Part shown: piece after piece, positions 28,113 to 37,542 of the stretch | Layout: each line of letters starts with the position of its first letter | Numbering within the stretch: the stretch's first letter is position 1 | Source of the DNA: Bryobacterales bacterium | Lineage (GTDB): Bacteria; Acidobacteriota; Terriglobia; Bryobacterales; Bryobacteraceae | Length of the DNA: 64,000 bases | Direction: 5' to 3' | Assembly: GCA_020846745.1 (NCBI GenBank) | Contig: JADLDI010000064.1 | Span: 1-64,000, forward strand | Made by a program: the position numbers and the translations under genes | Notes under the pieces: generated by a model | Seen by the model: only the letters and a program-made list of their open reading frames with translations | What the model was told of the DNA's origin: nothing | Databases searched by the model: none

Positions 28113-29210
28113 CTACTTCTGCAGTTTGACGTAACGTATTCCCGCGCCATCGGGTTGCACACACCAGAACACCAGAAACATCGTCTCGTCCGGCAGCAAC
28201 ACCACCGCCGGTTCCCCGAATGAGAAATCGGTCCACTCGGCATGGCCGGCCGATGTGTCGTGTTGCGTGGTAGTGGCAGCATTCCAGGCAATCTGTTGAT
28301 GGCGAACGCCGAAATCATCCGGCTGTGGGTCCACCTCGGCAATCCAAACACCGGGCGTCCCATGCTTCCGCTGGTTGTAAATGAACAGCGCGCCGCCACC
28401 CGGAAGTGCTGTCAGCGCGGTAGACTGACCCATCGTGCCTGTTGACCGTGTTGGGGACCATGTACGGCCGCCGTCTTCCGACATAGCGTAAGCATTCGGA
28501 TAATCGCGCGTCCCCGAATGATCGACGTGCCACGCCGTTGCAAGCAGTCGCCCGTCCGCCAATTCGACGATCCACGCTTCGGCGCCGCCCGAATCACGTT
28601 CCGGAAACCGCAGCGCATCCACATGCCACCACATTCTACCCCGATCGTCCGAACACGCGGCCACCACGCGCGAGCGGTCAACAATGGCTGCCGGATCGAA
28701 GCTATTGTAAGGCGAATAAGTCGCAATCCAACGGCCGCCTGCGGTAACACACAACGGGCACGGCGCCTCGGCCGTTCCAGGACCATCTAAAGGAATTGCC
28801 GCGGGGCCGGTCCACGTAACTCCCTTGTCAACCGACTGCGACCAGAACAGCCGGTTCTGCTTCATCCCCTGCGTGGCGTCGCACCAGAAGGATTCGCCCG
28901 GCGTATCGATCGGCGTGTCGATCCCATACAGGAACAAGTCACCATCTTTGCCGGTACTAATCGAGCAAAACAATGATCGGGAATGCTGCATGTGCGGAAA
29001 CACGGGCACGGGTTCGGTCCATGTAAGTCCGCCATCAGCCGATCGCGCGATCATCGGAACAAAGTCGTTAATTCCTAACTTCGATTGCACCATGAACGAG
29101 CAAAGCAGTTGCCCATGTTGGGTGAGCGCGCAACGCGGACCTGCCGCGACTGCGGCCGACGAATCCGGTGTGCAGTGAAAAACAAAACCTTCGGCCTTCG
29201 TTTCAAACAT
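28113..29210 (-). CDS. Sialidase/BNR-repeat family protein
   Basis: The 365-aa six-bladed propeller protein carries four Asp-box motifs (S-x-D-x-G-x-T-W): SADGGLTWTEP, SVDKGVTWTGP, SDDRGRMWWHV and SEDGGRTWSPT. An arginine-rich start and a SLFCSIS strand are also present. Asp-box proteins include exo-alpha-sialidases but also many glycan-binding or lyase-like proteins, so the substrate is open. No signal peptide is evident, which is unusual for sialidases and suggests cytoplasmic action on imported material. Its ATG overlaps the MFS transporter stop by 8 bp, placing it last in the seven-gene minus-strand cluster. Confidence 0.8.
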   Translation of the reverse strand: MFETKAEGFVFHCTPDSSAAVAAGPRCALTQHGQLLCSFMVQSKLGINDFVPMIARSADGGLTWTEPVPVFPHMQHSRSLFCSISTGKDGDLFLYGIDTPIDTPGESFWCDATQGMKQNRLFWSQSVDKGVTWTGPAAIPLDGPGTAEAPCPLCVTAGGRWIATYSPYNSFDPAAIVDRSRVVAACSDDRGRMWWHVDALRFPERDSGGAEAWIVELADGRLLATAWHVDHSGTRDYPNAYAMSEDGGRTWSPTRSTGTMGQSTALTALPGGGALFIYNQRKHGTPGVWIAEVDPQPDDFGVRHQQIAWNAATTTQHDTSAGHAEWTDFSFGEPAVVLLPDETMFLVFWCVQPDGAGIRYVKLQK

Positions 29211-30435
29211 GTGAACCCGCCCTCCGTTGCAAGTCCCGCGGCAGCACCCATATATATCCAGCCAGACAAGCCAACCCGGCTACCGCCACAACCACCGCCA
29301 GCGACACGAACACCTGTGTCAACCCGCCTGCCTGTTTCGCCAGGCCCGAAAGCAGCACACCCGATCCGCCGATAAACGTGTTCATCGCGTTCATAAACCC
29401 GACCGCTGTGGATCGCCGCTGCGAAGGAAGCAACTCGCACAACAGTGGCAGTTCGTTTACAGACCCGAAGGCCCGCAGCGCACCGTGCAGGAAGATAGCG
29501 GCGCCTAGTAACGCGACAGCCGGTTTGGCAAGGAACACGAGCAGGATCGGTGCAGAGATCAGATAGAACGTCCCCTGCAGCAGTAGCCTCCTGCGCACTT
29601 TCCCTCCGCCAAACCGGTCGGAAAGGTACCCGCCCAGCGTCACGCCCACCATAATGCCCGCCGTCAGTGCAAACGTGCCGGAAAAACCAGCGGCCGCCAG
29701 CGTCAAACCGTAAGTCTCCCGAAAGTAGAGGGGCAGCCAGTTAGCAAATACCCAGCTACTAATCGCTATCAGCGCCGCCTCGGCCAGCACGACAAAGTAA
29801 GTCGAAACGCCAAGCAACGATCGAACCGTAACACCCAGCGGCTCGCGCTCCGCGGCCGAATAAGGCTTTGGATCGCGCAACCATAGCGCCGTAAATGCAG
29901 ACAGGGCGAGTCCAACGCCGCCCAGCAAGAAAAAGCATGGCCGCCAACCGAACGAATCCCCCAGATACCCAGCCACCGTTCCACCCGCCACCATACCGAT
30001 GCTCAACGCCGCCGAATGTGCCCCCAGGGCCGTGGCGCGTGTATCTTCCGCATGGTAATCCGCAATCAGCCCCAGCGCGGCCGGCAGATAGAGACACTCC
30101 GAAATTCCTAACAGCAGCCTTAATACGTAAAGCTGTTCCGTCTGTGTAACCAGTCCCGTCAGGCCAGTGACCAGGCTCCACAGCCCCAGACTGATCGCCA
30201 CCAGCCGGCTGCGCGACCGCCGGTCGGCGATCACGCCGGCGATCGGCGATGTGACCGCATAACTCCAAAGAAAGAACGAGCCGATAGCGGCCAACCCCAC
30301 AGACGAGATTGCCAGGTCGCGCTGAAGCAGGGGGAATACGGCAGCGATAGCGGTCCGGTCCGCATAATTGAGCGCACCGGCCAGGAACAGTAGCGCGAGA
30401 ACGCCCCACTTATTGCGAGCGCTCTCGTCCGTCAC
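29203..30435 (-). CDS. MFS transporter (organic-anion type)
   Basis: The major facilitator permease has 410 aa from the GTG at 30435, with an AAGTAGG-like ribosome site. The longer upstream frame overlaps the aldolase gene and lacks the family start. About twelve helices are predicted. Motifs are LNYADRTAIAAVFPL in helix 1, as in the anion:cation symporter family (hexuronate, glucarate, tartrate-type), and ADRRSRSRLV in the loop after helix 2. Such carriers import sugar acids, which fits the aldolase directly upstream (5-bp gap) and the outer-membrane receptor before that. The stop overlaps the sialidase start. Confidence 0.85.
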   Translation of the reverse strand: MTDESARNKWGVLALLFLAGALNYADRTAIAAVFPLLQRDLAISSVGLAAIGSFFLWSYAVTSPIAGVIADRRSRSRLVAISLGLWSLVTGLTGLVTQTEQLYVLRLLLGISECLYLPAALGLIADYHAEDTRATALGAHSAALSIGMVAGGTVAGYLGDSFGWRPCFFLLGGVGLALSAFTALWLRDPKPYSAAEREPLGVTVRSLLGVSTYFVVLAEAALIAISSWVFANWLPLYFRETYGLTLAAAGFSGTFALTAGIMVGVTLGGYLSDRFGGGKVRRRLLLQGTFYLISAPILLVFLAKPAVALLGAAIFLHGALRAFGSVNELPLLCELLPSQRRSTAVGFMNAMNTFIGGSGVLLSGLAKQAGGLTQVFVSLAVVVAVAGLACLAGYIWVLPRDLQRRAGSHV

Positions 30436-30440
30436 GGAAC

Positions 30441-31223
30441 CTACTTGCCGATCTTGACGGAACTGAATGCGGCGAACGACTGCTTCAACCCGTTCACCAG
30501 CGCGCCATGATCTCCGCCGGCCGTGAACATGCGGCCGCCGCGATCGACGACACGTTGCGCCGCCTCCGGAGTACCGCTCGTCGTACCCCACCACTTACCG
30601 TGTTTGACAGCGGCGGCAGCCACGCGATCGTATGCATCTTGAATCGTCGGATGGTTAAACTCCAGCGGAACCCCGTAGCTCAATGTAAGGTCCCCAGGAC
30701 CGACGAACAGTAAGTCAAAGCCGGGAACGGCGGCGATCTCGTCGATGCACTCCACCGCTTCTCTATCTTCAATCTGCAGCGCCAGAAACACTTCTTCGTT
30801 ACCGTTGCGGATATGTTCGCGAGTGTCGGCGAAACCCCAATCCGCGTCGGCGCCCGCTCCGTCCAGGCCGCGCCGGCCCAGTGGAGGGAAACGGACCCAA
30901 TCCACCCACTGCCGCGCTTCTTCCGCGCTTCTCACGTGCGGCACCATGATGCCGTTGGCGCCGCATTCGAGCGCGCGCATCGGTGCATCGTATCCGGTCT
31001 TCAGAATACGAACCATCAGGTCGATGCCCGTGTGGCGGCACGCTAGAGACACCGCCGGCAGCACATCGTAGCCGAATGCGCGGTGCTCCATATCGAACCA
31101 AATGCAGTCGTAACCAATCCAGCCGATGACCTCGCTCAGCCATGCATCGGCCAGGCGGCTCTGGCCGGCAACCGTAACAAAGTCACCGGCCCGCAATTTT
31201 GCAAGAACTTTACTCTTGACCAT
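30441..31223 (-). CDS. HpcH/HpaI-family aldolase
   Basis: The 260-aa metal-dependent class II aldolase of the HpaI/2-dehydro-3-deoxyglucarate group has WFDMEHRAFGYDVL near residue 43, GANGIMVPHVRSAEEA around residue 90, the LALQIEDREAVECID strand with the metal glutamate, and FDLLFVGPGDLTLSYG around 170. These are diagnostic. Family members cleave 2-keto-3-deoxy acids to pyruvate plus an aldehyde. Its position between an outer-membrane receptor (28 bp upstream) and an organic-acid-type MFS carrier points to catabolism of an imported sugar acid or aromatic-derived acid. The start is an ATG at 31223 with a weak GGGG ribosome site. Confidence 0.9.
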   Translation of the reverse strand: MVKSKVLAKLRAGDFVTVAGQSRLADAWLSEVIGWIGYDCIWFDMEHRAFGYDVLPAVSLACRHTGIDLMVRILKTGYDAPMRALECGANGIMVPHVRSAEEARQWVDWVRFPPLGRRGLDGAGADADWGFADTREHIRNGNEEVFLALQIEDREAVECIDEIAAVPGFDLLFVGPGDLTLSYGVPLEFNHPTIQDAYDRVAAAAVKHGKWWGTTSGTPEAAQRVVDRGGRMFTAGGDHGALVNGLKQSFAAFSSVKIGK

Positions 31224-31251
31224 GAACCCCGAATTCTAACCTACCCGCGCG

Positions 31252-34200
31252 TCAAAATGAATAGCGCAGCGAGAATTGAATCTGCCGGGCCGCTCCGGCC
31301 GAGAAGATTCGGCCCACCGTGGCCGACGACAGGTTGTTGGTCGGATAGCCGAGCGCCGGAGTATTGGTCATGTTGAAAAACTCCGCCCGAAACTGGATCG
31401 TGTGCCGTTCCGCGATCGGAATCGCTTTCAACAGCGCGAAGTCGAAGTTCACCAGCCCCGGAGCGGAGAAAGTGTTGCGACCAAGATTGCCGAAGCACGC
31501 CAGCGGATTGCCCAGCGTGGCGAACACCGCGCTGTTGCGGCAGTCGGGCGCCAGCCGATACGCAGCCGGATTAAACCATGCATCCGCGGTTTGCGACGCC
31601 GGCTTCGGATCGACACCGATCACCGCGTCGGGGCGAATTACACTGCCCACGCCGCTGTTGGCCGTATCCACACCGGAGTACACCGTGAACGGCAGGCCCG
31701 TCTGCAGGCTCAAGATACCATTGATCTGCCACCCGCCAGCAATGTAAGTCAGCGCGTTTTTTGTATTTCCGAACTTACGGCCCGGGCCAAAGGGAATCTC
31801 ATAAATCGCACTGCTGACGAAACGCTGCCGGGCATCAAACGTTGACCGGCCACGGTTCTCGCCATCGAGGTTCCAGTTATTGATCGTCTGCTGCGCCGTA
31901 CCGCCCGCGCGGATCTCGGTGCCCGTGTCGATTGACTTACTCCATGTATAGGAGTTGATCATCGTCAACCCATGGAAAGCCCGGTGTTCGCTCTTGAATT
32001 GCAGGGCGTTGTAATAGGAATTCACGCGCGGCTGAGCATACTGGAAGATCACGTTCACCTGCGGATCGAACGGCCGCCGCGGGTTCAGTGCGCCGGGTCC
32101 GGGATACGGGATGTTCGCAATTCCCGAGAACGACAGGTGGCGGCCGGTGGACCCGACATAGCCCAGGGTAACCGCCCAATTCGGCACAACTTCACGCTGT
32201 ACGCTCGCGTTCCACTGTTGAACATAGGCCGTCGGATAAACCAGCTTGCCCTTCTCCTCCTGGCCCATCGCAAAGTAACTCGAAGTGATTGGCGCGCCCG
32301 GAGGCATCAGGTCGCGCAGGCTCAAATAGGGAAAAAGTGAATCCGGCAAGTCCGCAACCAACCGGGTTTGGAACGGAGGATTGCGCACCAGGTCGACTGT
32401 CGTGTTACCGATCTGGGCGTCATAAAACATACCGTAACCGCCGCGAACCACCATCTTATCGGCGCCGCCAACGCGATAAGCGAAGCCTACTCTAGGCGCC
32501 CAGTTCGTCAGATCCTTGGCAAACAATCCGCGAGGGACCTGCCCGTAACCCTGAACGTTAACGTTCGCCTGGATCGGAATCGGCCGAGCCGGCCCGTTGA
32601 GGTTCGGAACGTACACGCTGGCAATATGGTCCAACTTTTCGGTCATCGGTGAGATGTAATCCCACCGGATGCCGAGCGTAAGCGTCAGGCTGCGGGCAAC
32701 TCGCCACGAATCCTCAAACCAGGGAGCCAGGATGTCGCGCCGCAGATAAACCTGTCCCGACCCGGCAGTTACTTGATTGCTATGTGAGATACCTAGCAGA
32801 AAGTCCGCAAACTCGCTCCCGCGGGTGATGCCCACCGGGTTGCTGACATCGGCCGTGAGAGGCGTCGCCCGCAGGCCGTAGGAAGGCAGGATATAGTTCA
32901 GCGTCGCGTTATTCAGCTGGTAATGTGCATACTGAAACCCGGCGCGAAACGTGTGGCTGCCCCTGATAATCGCCAGCGTGTCCTGAAACTGATAGGTGTT
33001 GTTCCGGGTAACCGTCGGCACGCCGAAATTCGCGCCGCCGATGGTCGAAATGCCGTCGTTCGAGAATGCCACGTTAGGCACTTCCCAAGCCGATGCCTGC
33101 AGTTGTTCCTGACCGCGGATGCCTAACTTAGCCGGGATGTTCTCAGTGAACGCGTTCTTGTTAACGATATACAGCCGCAGGCGAGTGAAGCCCAGGCGCG
33201 CATCGTTCGTCATCGTCGGGCTGAACGTGTGCGTATGGCCGAGCGTAAAAATCTGCGGGCGAGGCTCGCGCCGGGTGGCCTGCGAAGTCAGTGCGCCGGG
33301 CGCGTAGAGAGCTTCGTCGGAGAAACTGTACCGGCCGAAGATCTGATCCTTGCTCGATAGCATGTGATCGATGCGGGCGCTGAACTGATCGCTGTTCTGG
33401 CGAACCGCTTCGTTGTTCAGGAACCGTGCCAAACCGAGGGGCAACGCCTCAAGATTCGGAGCGTCCACATAGCCGAGAATGCCCTTGGCGATCGGGTCTA
33501 TGCGCCCGGTCGGGATAACGTTGCCCGGGAAAGGATCGCGCAAGTACTGCGGGTTGGCCGGAGAGGAAGGCAACGCCGAATTGAAAGCGGGATTCAGACG
33601 CGTAGTCGATGGGTCGTAAATCGGTGTTAGCTGGCCTGCCGCGTTGCGGCGGTTCGCGAAATTGCCGGCCCGAAGATCATTGTCGGGAACCACCGCCGTA
33701 GCGGTTTGGGCGCGCACCATCCGGAATCCTTCATAGGCCGTGAAGAAGAACGTCTTGTCCTTGAAAATCCGGCCGCCGAACGTCGTGCCAAACTGGTTTT
33801 GCCGGAACGGCGGAATCTTGGCGGGCGCAGGCCGGTCGAACAGGTTCTTGGCATCAAGCGCCGAGTTGCGCAGAAACTCGAACGCACTGCCATGATACGA
33901 GTTCGCGCCGCCGCGCGTGATCAGGTTGATCTGCCCCCCCGCCTGCTGCCCAAATTCCGGCGAATAGCTGTTTGTCTCCACGCGGAACTCTTGAATACTG
34001 TCCACGTTCGGGCTGATGACGAAGGTGTTGAAGTTTGGGTCGGTATTCAGCGTGCCGTCGATCAGAAACAGGTTCGACCCTTCTCTGTTGCCATTGATGT
34101 TGATCGCCGAAGAAGCCGTGCCGCGCTCAGATGCCTGCCGGCTGCCCGGAGGCGCCGGGACGGCGCCCGGAACCAGCAACGCCAGTTGTAGAAACTGGCG

Positions 34201-34641
34201 GCCGTTCAACGGCAGGTCCTGTACCTGCCGGCGTTCAATCACGCTGCTCACCGCGCTCGAATCGGTTTGCAGTAGCGGCGCCGCCGCTTGTACGCTAACT
34301 TCCTGAACCACTTCTCCGACCTCGAGCTTTGCATCCACCCGAACCGTCTGGTCTACGGAAAGAACTACTCCATTGAACGTCCGGCGCCGGAATCCCGAAT
34401 GCTCGATGGTGACGTTATACCGTCCCGCCGGAACGAAATCCAGCCGGTAGGCGCCGTGTTCGTCGGTCTGCGCCGCGCGTTCGACGTTGGTGTCGATATT
34501 CCGAGCCGTAACGCTTGCAGCGGCCACCACGGCCCCGGATGCGTCGGTTACGTCGCCTAATAGAGTCGCCGTGATGCGTTGACCATAGAAGGTGTTTGCT
34601 CCGGCAAGAAGAATAAGTACACAACGAAGCGGTTTGTTCAC
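31252..34641 (-). CDS. TonB-dependent-receptor-like outer-membrane protein (Oar type), copy 2
   Basis: The protein has 1129 aa from the GTG at 34641, preceded by AAAAGGGG; the frame extends further upstream but a promoter lies in that extension. It has a signal peptide (CVLILLAGANTFYG), then a regulatory-like sandwich (ATLLGDVTDASGAVVAAA). The plug marker is VQDLPLNGRQFLQLALLVPG, followed by NLFLIDGTLNTDPN and VETNSYSPEFGQQAGGQ. A long barrel ends in LRYSF. It resembles receptor 1 but has the longer NGRQF-type plug. It is flanked by an FG-GAP gene and the aldolase gene, suggesting uptake of the cluster substrate. Confidence 0.92.
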   Translation of the reverse strand: MNKPLRCVLILLAGANTFYGQRITATLLGDVTDASGAVVAAASVTARNIDTNVERAAQTDEHGAYRLDFVPAGRYNVTIEHSGFRRRTFNGVVLSVDQTVRVDAKLEVGEVVQEVSVQAAAPLLQTDSSAVSSVIERRQVQDLPLNGRQFLQLALLVPGAVPAPPGSRQASERGTASSAININGNREGSNLFLIDGTLNTDPNFNTFVISPNVDSIQEFRVETNSYSPEFGQQAGGQINLITRGGANSYHGSAFEFLRNSALDAKNLFDRPAPAKIPPFRQNQFGTTFGGRIFKDKTFFFTAYEGFRMVRAQTATAVVPDNDLRAGNFANRRNAAGQLTPIYDPSTTRLNPAFNSALPSSPANPQYLRDPFPGNVIPTGRIDPIAKGILGYVDAPNLEALPLGLARFLNNEAVRQNSDQFSARIDHMLSSKDQIFGRYSFSDEALYAPGALTSQATRREPRPQIFTLGHTHTFSPTMTNDARLGFTRLRLYIVNKNAFTENIPAKLGIRGQEQLQASAWEVPNVAFSNDGISTIGGANFGVPTVTRNNTYQFQDTLAIIRGSHTFRAGFQYAHYQLNNATLNYILPSYGLRATPLTADVSNPVGITRGSEFADFLLGISHSNQVTAGSGQVYLRRDILAPWFEDSWRVARSLTLTLGIRWDYISPMTEKLDHIASVYVPNLNGPARPIPIQANVNVQGYGQVPRGLFAKDLTNWAPRVGFAYRVGGADKMVVRGGYGMFYDAQIGNTTVDLVRNPPFQTRLVADLPDSLFPYLSLRDLMPPGAPITSSYFAMGQEEKGKLVYPTAYVQQWNASVQREVVPNWAVTLGYVGSTGRHLSFSGIANIPYPGPGALNPRRPFDPQVNVIFQYAQPRVNSYYNALQFKSEHRAFHGLTMINSYTWSKSIDTGTEIRAGGTAQQTINNWNLDGENRGRSTFDARQRFVSSAIYEIPFGPGRKFGNTKNALTYIAGGWQINGILSLQTGLPFTVYSGVDTANSGVGSVIRPDAVIGVDPKPASQTADAWFNPAAYRLAPDCRNSAVFATLGNPLACFGNLGRNTFSAPGLVNFDFALLKAIPIAERHTIQFRAEFFNMTNTPALGYPTNNLSSATVGRIFSAGAARQIQFSLRYSF

Positions 34642-34676
34642 GGAATTGAACCCCTTTTGCGCTGATGTAGCTCTAG

Positions 34677-34705
34677 AGTATGTTTCTTCTGACACACCTT
34701 GTCAA
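34677..34705 (-). promoter_or_regulatory. Promoter of receptor 2
   Basis: On the minus strand a perfect TTGACA (34700-34705) is followed after exactly 17 bp by CATACT (34677-34682). This sits about 36 bp upstream of the GTG start, allowing a leader of roughly 30 nt. It gives the receptor its own transcription start within the larger cluster. Confidence 0.65.
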
Positions 34706-34742
34706 GAGGCGGGGGCCGGGCCGGCTCGGAAATTTGATCTTC

Positions 34743-37535
34743 TTACCGTAACTTTAATTCCGCACCTGTCAAACTCGGCCATGCGGCGCCATCAGCAGAC
34801 TCTAGCGTTACCCGGTATTGCAGCCACTGCAGGCTTCCGGCCGGCGCCTTCGACCATTTGGCTTCCTGCAATTGCTCGGAACTGGCGGCTTGCCGGGTTT
34901 CGATAACCAGCCGGCTACCACTCGGTTCAACGTGCGAGGTGACAACGTCAATGACGCTCTGGCCTGGCCTTAACTGAATAGGCGCGGAGACATAGTGCTC
35001 CTCGATCGCACGCGTCATCTGATTGCCCGCCGGGACCATCTGCGAAAAGTGCGGACCGAACGCCGGCAACTCCGTATGACGATCGAATGAGAACCCCTGC
35101 GGTCCGTTCCAGTAGATATAAGTCGGAATCGAATGTTCGCCGTCCTTCAAATGGTTGTGAACGACCAGATCGGTATAGCCGTCTTTGTTCAAATCGAGCG
35201 CCTGAATGCCGGCGGACGATTCGGCCGGTAGCTTCAACCGGTTTGCATCCGAGAAACGCCCGCCTCCCTGCCCCCAATACAGAAACATCGGAATATGGCG
35301 AGTCGAATCGGACATGTAGTTAGTGCACGCGAGGTCGACTTTCGCATCGCGATTAAAGTCCGCAATTGCGCACTCGATCGACCCGAATCCTTCCACCTCC
35401 GCCACCGGATTCGCCTCCGGTACGCCTTCGCGCGTCCCAAGATACACCCGGGTCTGGTTGTTATATGACTTACGGCCCGCATCAAACATCCCAGGGATAA
35501 CAAAATCCAGAATCCCGTCTCCATTCAGGTCCGCGACGCTCAAGCCGCCGCCGCCAATCTCCCGCAACCAGGTGCGTTCAGTCGAGTATCCGTCCTTCGA
35601 ACCCCAGAAGATCTCGAGCGCGCCAAAGTAGTGGTCGGAAAACGACAGGTCCAGGTTGCCGTCGCGATTGAAATCGGCTATCACAAGTGTCAGAGCGCTT
35701 CGTTTGGCCCGCAAAGGCAGTCGACTCGCCCGCTGTTCGGAAAAGCCCCGCTCTGAGCCCCAAAGGATCGTCCCAAAAGGTTTTTTGTCCACCAGACTCG
35801 AAAAGACCAGATCCAGGTATCCATCGCGATTCAAATCGGCGGTGCCGCTGGCAAAGCTCGTCCCGACATTGAGTAACTGCCGGCGGTCTGGCCTGTATCC
35901 GTCCTTTGCGCCCCAATATAAATATGAGTTAGGAATATAAGCATTGCAGAAAACAATATCTGCAAACCCGTCGTCGTTGAAGTCCGCGACAGTCGTGTCG
36001 TACGCCCCGCGCGTGGGTAGGCGGGTCACCGACGCCGGCGAGTAGTAGTGGTGCGGGTTGCCCCAGAATATCGCGCTATCGAGCTTGCCCGAATATCGCC
36101 CGCTGTATTGGTTGATCAAGACTACTTCTGGCTTACCATCGCCGTTTAAATCGCCCGTGCTCACGCTGGCCGCGCCAAAACTTTGTAAGTCAGCTCGCAG
36201 ATAAGGAGCGAATCCCGTAGCGCTGCCCCAGTACACATAGGACGGCACATCGTGCGTCGCCTCATCGTTTGAGTTTGCAAACACCAGGTCCGGGTGGCCG
36301 TCTCCGTTCAAATCGGCACTGGACACACCGTTCGCCGCTAGGGTCGGCAGCACGGTTCGCCGTTCACCCGAATAGCCGGAAGCCGTTCCCCAGTACACCA
36401 GCGACGTTGGTCCCGCCGAGTTCGCCACGGCGATATCCAAAGCGCCGTCCTTATTGAAATCGGTTAGCGAAACGTCGCGCGGTTGGCTGGCAGGCAGCGA
36501 CGGCATGCGTTGCCGGTCCAGTCCTTTCGCACTGCCGTATATCAGGACTACCCTCGACCGGCTGCCTGACCGTGTGTCCTCGAGCCCGAGCGACTGCGCG
36601 CCGCCTGACGTGGCAATTACGATATCGGTGCGGCCATCGCGATCCAGGTCCGCGCTACGCAAAGCCGTTGGATCAGCCAGCGGTATCGTCTCCGTGCGCG
36701 CAGCCGAATATCCGTCGCTCGCGCCCCAAAACACCTGCACTCCCTTGTTCTGCCTGACTGCGTTCAGGAATGCGATGTCCAGGCGTTTGTCGCCGTTAAA
36801 ATCGCCGATCGTCACATCCGACGCGCCGTTCGTCGGCAATCGGCCCGGATGTGCCGCGTCAAACCCCTTTGCCGAACCCCAGTAGATGAACGAATCCATG
36901 CCAAGGTCCCTGGATATATTCTCCAAACCGGCCTCGGCCCCCTGATTCGCGAACACCAGTTCCGGATACCCGTCGTTGTTCAGGTCCGCCGCCGCCACGC
37001 CGGCCGCCCAGTTCGTCGGCAACTCGGTCCGCTGGTTAGCCGCATATCCCTTTTGGCTGCCCCAGTACACATACGCGCTCCTGAGGCCGGGATAGTTGTG
37101 AATGTAGTTACAAAACACCAACTCCGGAAAGCCGTCCCTATTCAGGTCCGCGATCAGCGACCGGCCTCCGCCGAATGCCGGCAGACGTGTCAGTCCGGGC
37201 GAACCTCTATCTAACAGACCGAATAGCGTTTGCGCCAGCGGCCGCTCGCGCCACCAGTCCGGCAGCAGCGAGGTGAAGCCCTTCGGTGAATTCCAGTAAA
37301 CAAACGCATCCACCGTTTCGAAGTTATCGTGATCGTTGGAAATCAGTATGTCGTTGAAGCCGTCGTTATTCAGGTCCCACCGGTTGATCACTTGCAACCG
37401 CCCCTGGCGCGATACATATAAGTTCGCGCCGGAGTTACTGAATGTCCCTTTACTCAGGTCCGCCCACCCCGTGTGGCGGATCGTTTGGGCGCTAAGGCTT
37501 ATAGCGATAAACAGGCCGGTCCAACGATAATTCAT
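34743..37535 (-). CDS. FG-GAP/VCBS repeat beta-propeller protein, secreted
   Basis: The 930-aa protein has a short signal peptide (WTGLFIAISLSAQ) and about fourteen FG-GAP-type calcium loops of the form D-x-N-x-D-G-x-x-D/E, for example DLNNDGFNDILI, DLNRDGFPELVF, DFNKDGALDIAV, DLNGDGILDFVI and DLNKDGYTDLVV. They alternate with YWGSxxG strands at about 50-60 residue spacing, consistent with two tandem integrin-alpha-like propellers. A small C-terminal beta domain follows. Known relatives bind calcium and glycans or act as adhesins. It lies 7 bp upstream of the aldo/keto reductase gene in space but is transcribed after it. No enzymatic motif is visible. Confidence 0.86.
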   Translation of the reverse strand: MNYRWTGLFIAISLSAQTIRHTGWADLSKGTFSNSGANLYVSRQGRLQVINRWDLNNDGFNDILISNDHDNFETVDAFVYWNSPKGFTSLLPDWWRERPLAQTLFGLLDRGSPGLTRLPAFGGGRSLIADLNRDGFPELVFCNYIHNYPGLRSAYVYWGSQKGYAANQRTELPTNWAAGVAAADLNNDGYPELVFANQGAEAGLENISRDLGMDSFIYWGSAKGFDAAHPGRLPTNGASDVTIGDFNGDKRLDIAFLNAVRQNKGVQVFWGASDGYSAARTETIPLADPTALRSADLDRDGRTDIVIATSGGAQSLGLEDTRSGSRSRVVLIYGSAKGLDRQRMPSLPASQPRDVSLTDFNKDGALDIAVANSAGPTSLVYWGTASGYSGERRTVLPTLAANGVSSADLNGDGHPDLVFANSNDEATHDVPSYVYWGSATGFAPYLRADLQSFGAASVSTGDLNGDGKPEVVLINQYSGRYSGKLDSAIFWGNPHHYYSPASVTRLPTRGAYDTTVADFNDDGFADIVFCNAYIPNSYLYWGAKDGYRPDRRQLLNVGTSFASGTADLNRDGYLDLVFSSLVDKKPFGTILWGSERGFSEQRASRLPLRAKRSALTLVIADFNRDGNLDLSFSDHYFGALEIFWGSKDGYSTERTWLREIGGGGLSVADLNGDGILDFVIPGMFDAGRKSYNNQTRVYLGTREGVPEANPVAEVEGFGSIECAIADFNRDAKVDLACTNYMSDSTRHIPMFLYWGQGGGRFSDANRLKLPAESSAGIQALDLNKDGYTDLVVHNHLKDGEHSIPTYIYWNGPQGFSFDRHTELPAFGPHFSQMVPAGNQMTRAIEEHYVSAPIQLRPGQSVIDVVTSHVEPSGSRLVIETRQAASSEQLQEAKWSKAPAGSLQWLQYRVTLESADGAAWPSLTGAELKLR

Positions 37536-37542
37536 AGAGTGA

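Noticed and set aside
30436..30594. N-terminal extension of the MFS protein
   Set aside because: It overlaps the aldolase gene in another frame, and the family start fits the GTG at 30435.
34743..37535. DNA-level repeats across the FG-GAP gene
   Set aside because: The repetition is at the protein level (calcium loops) and the DNA copies are diverged.
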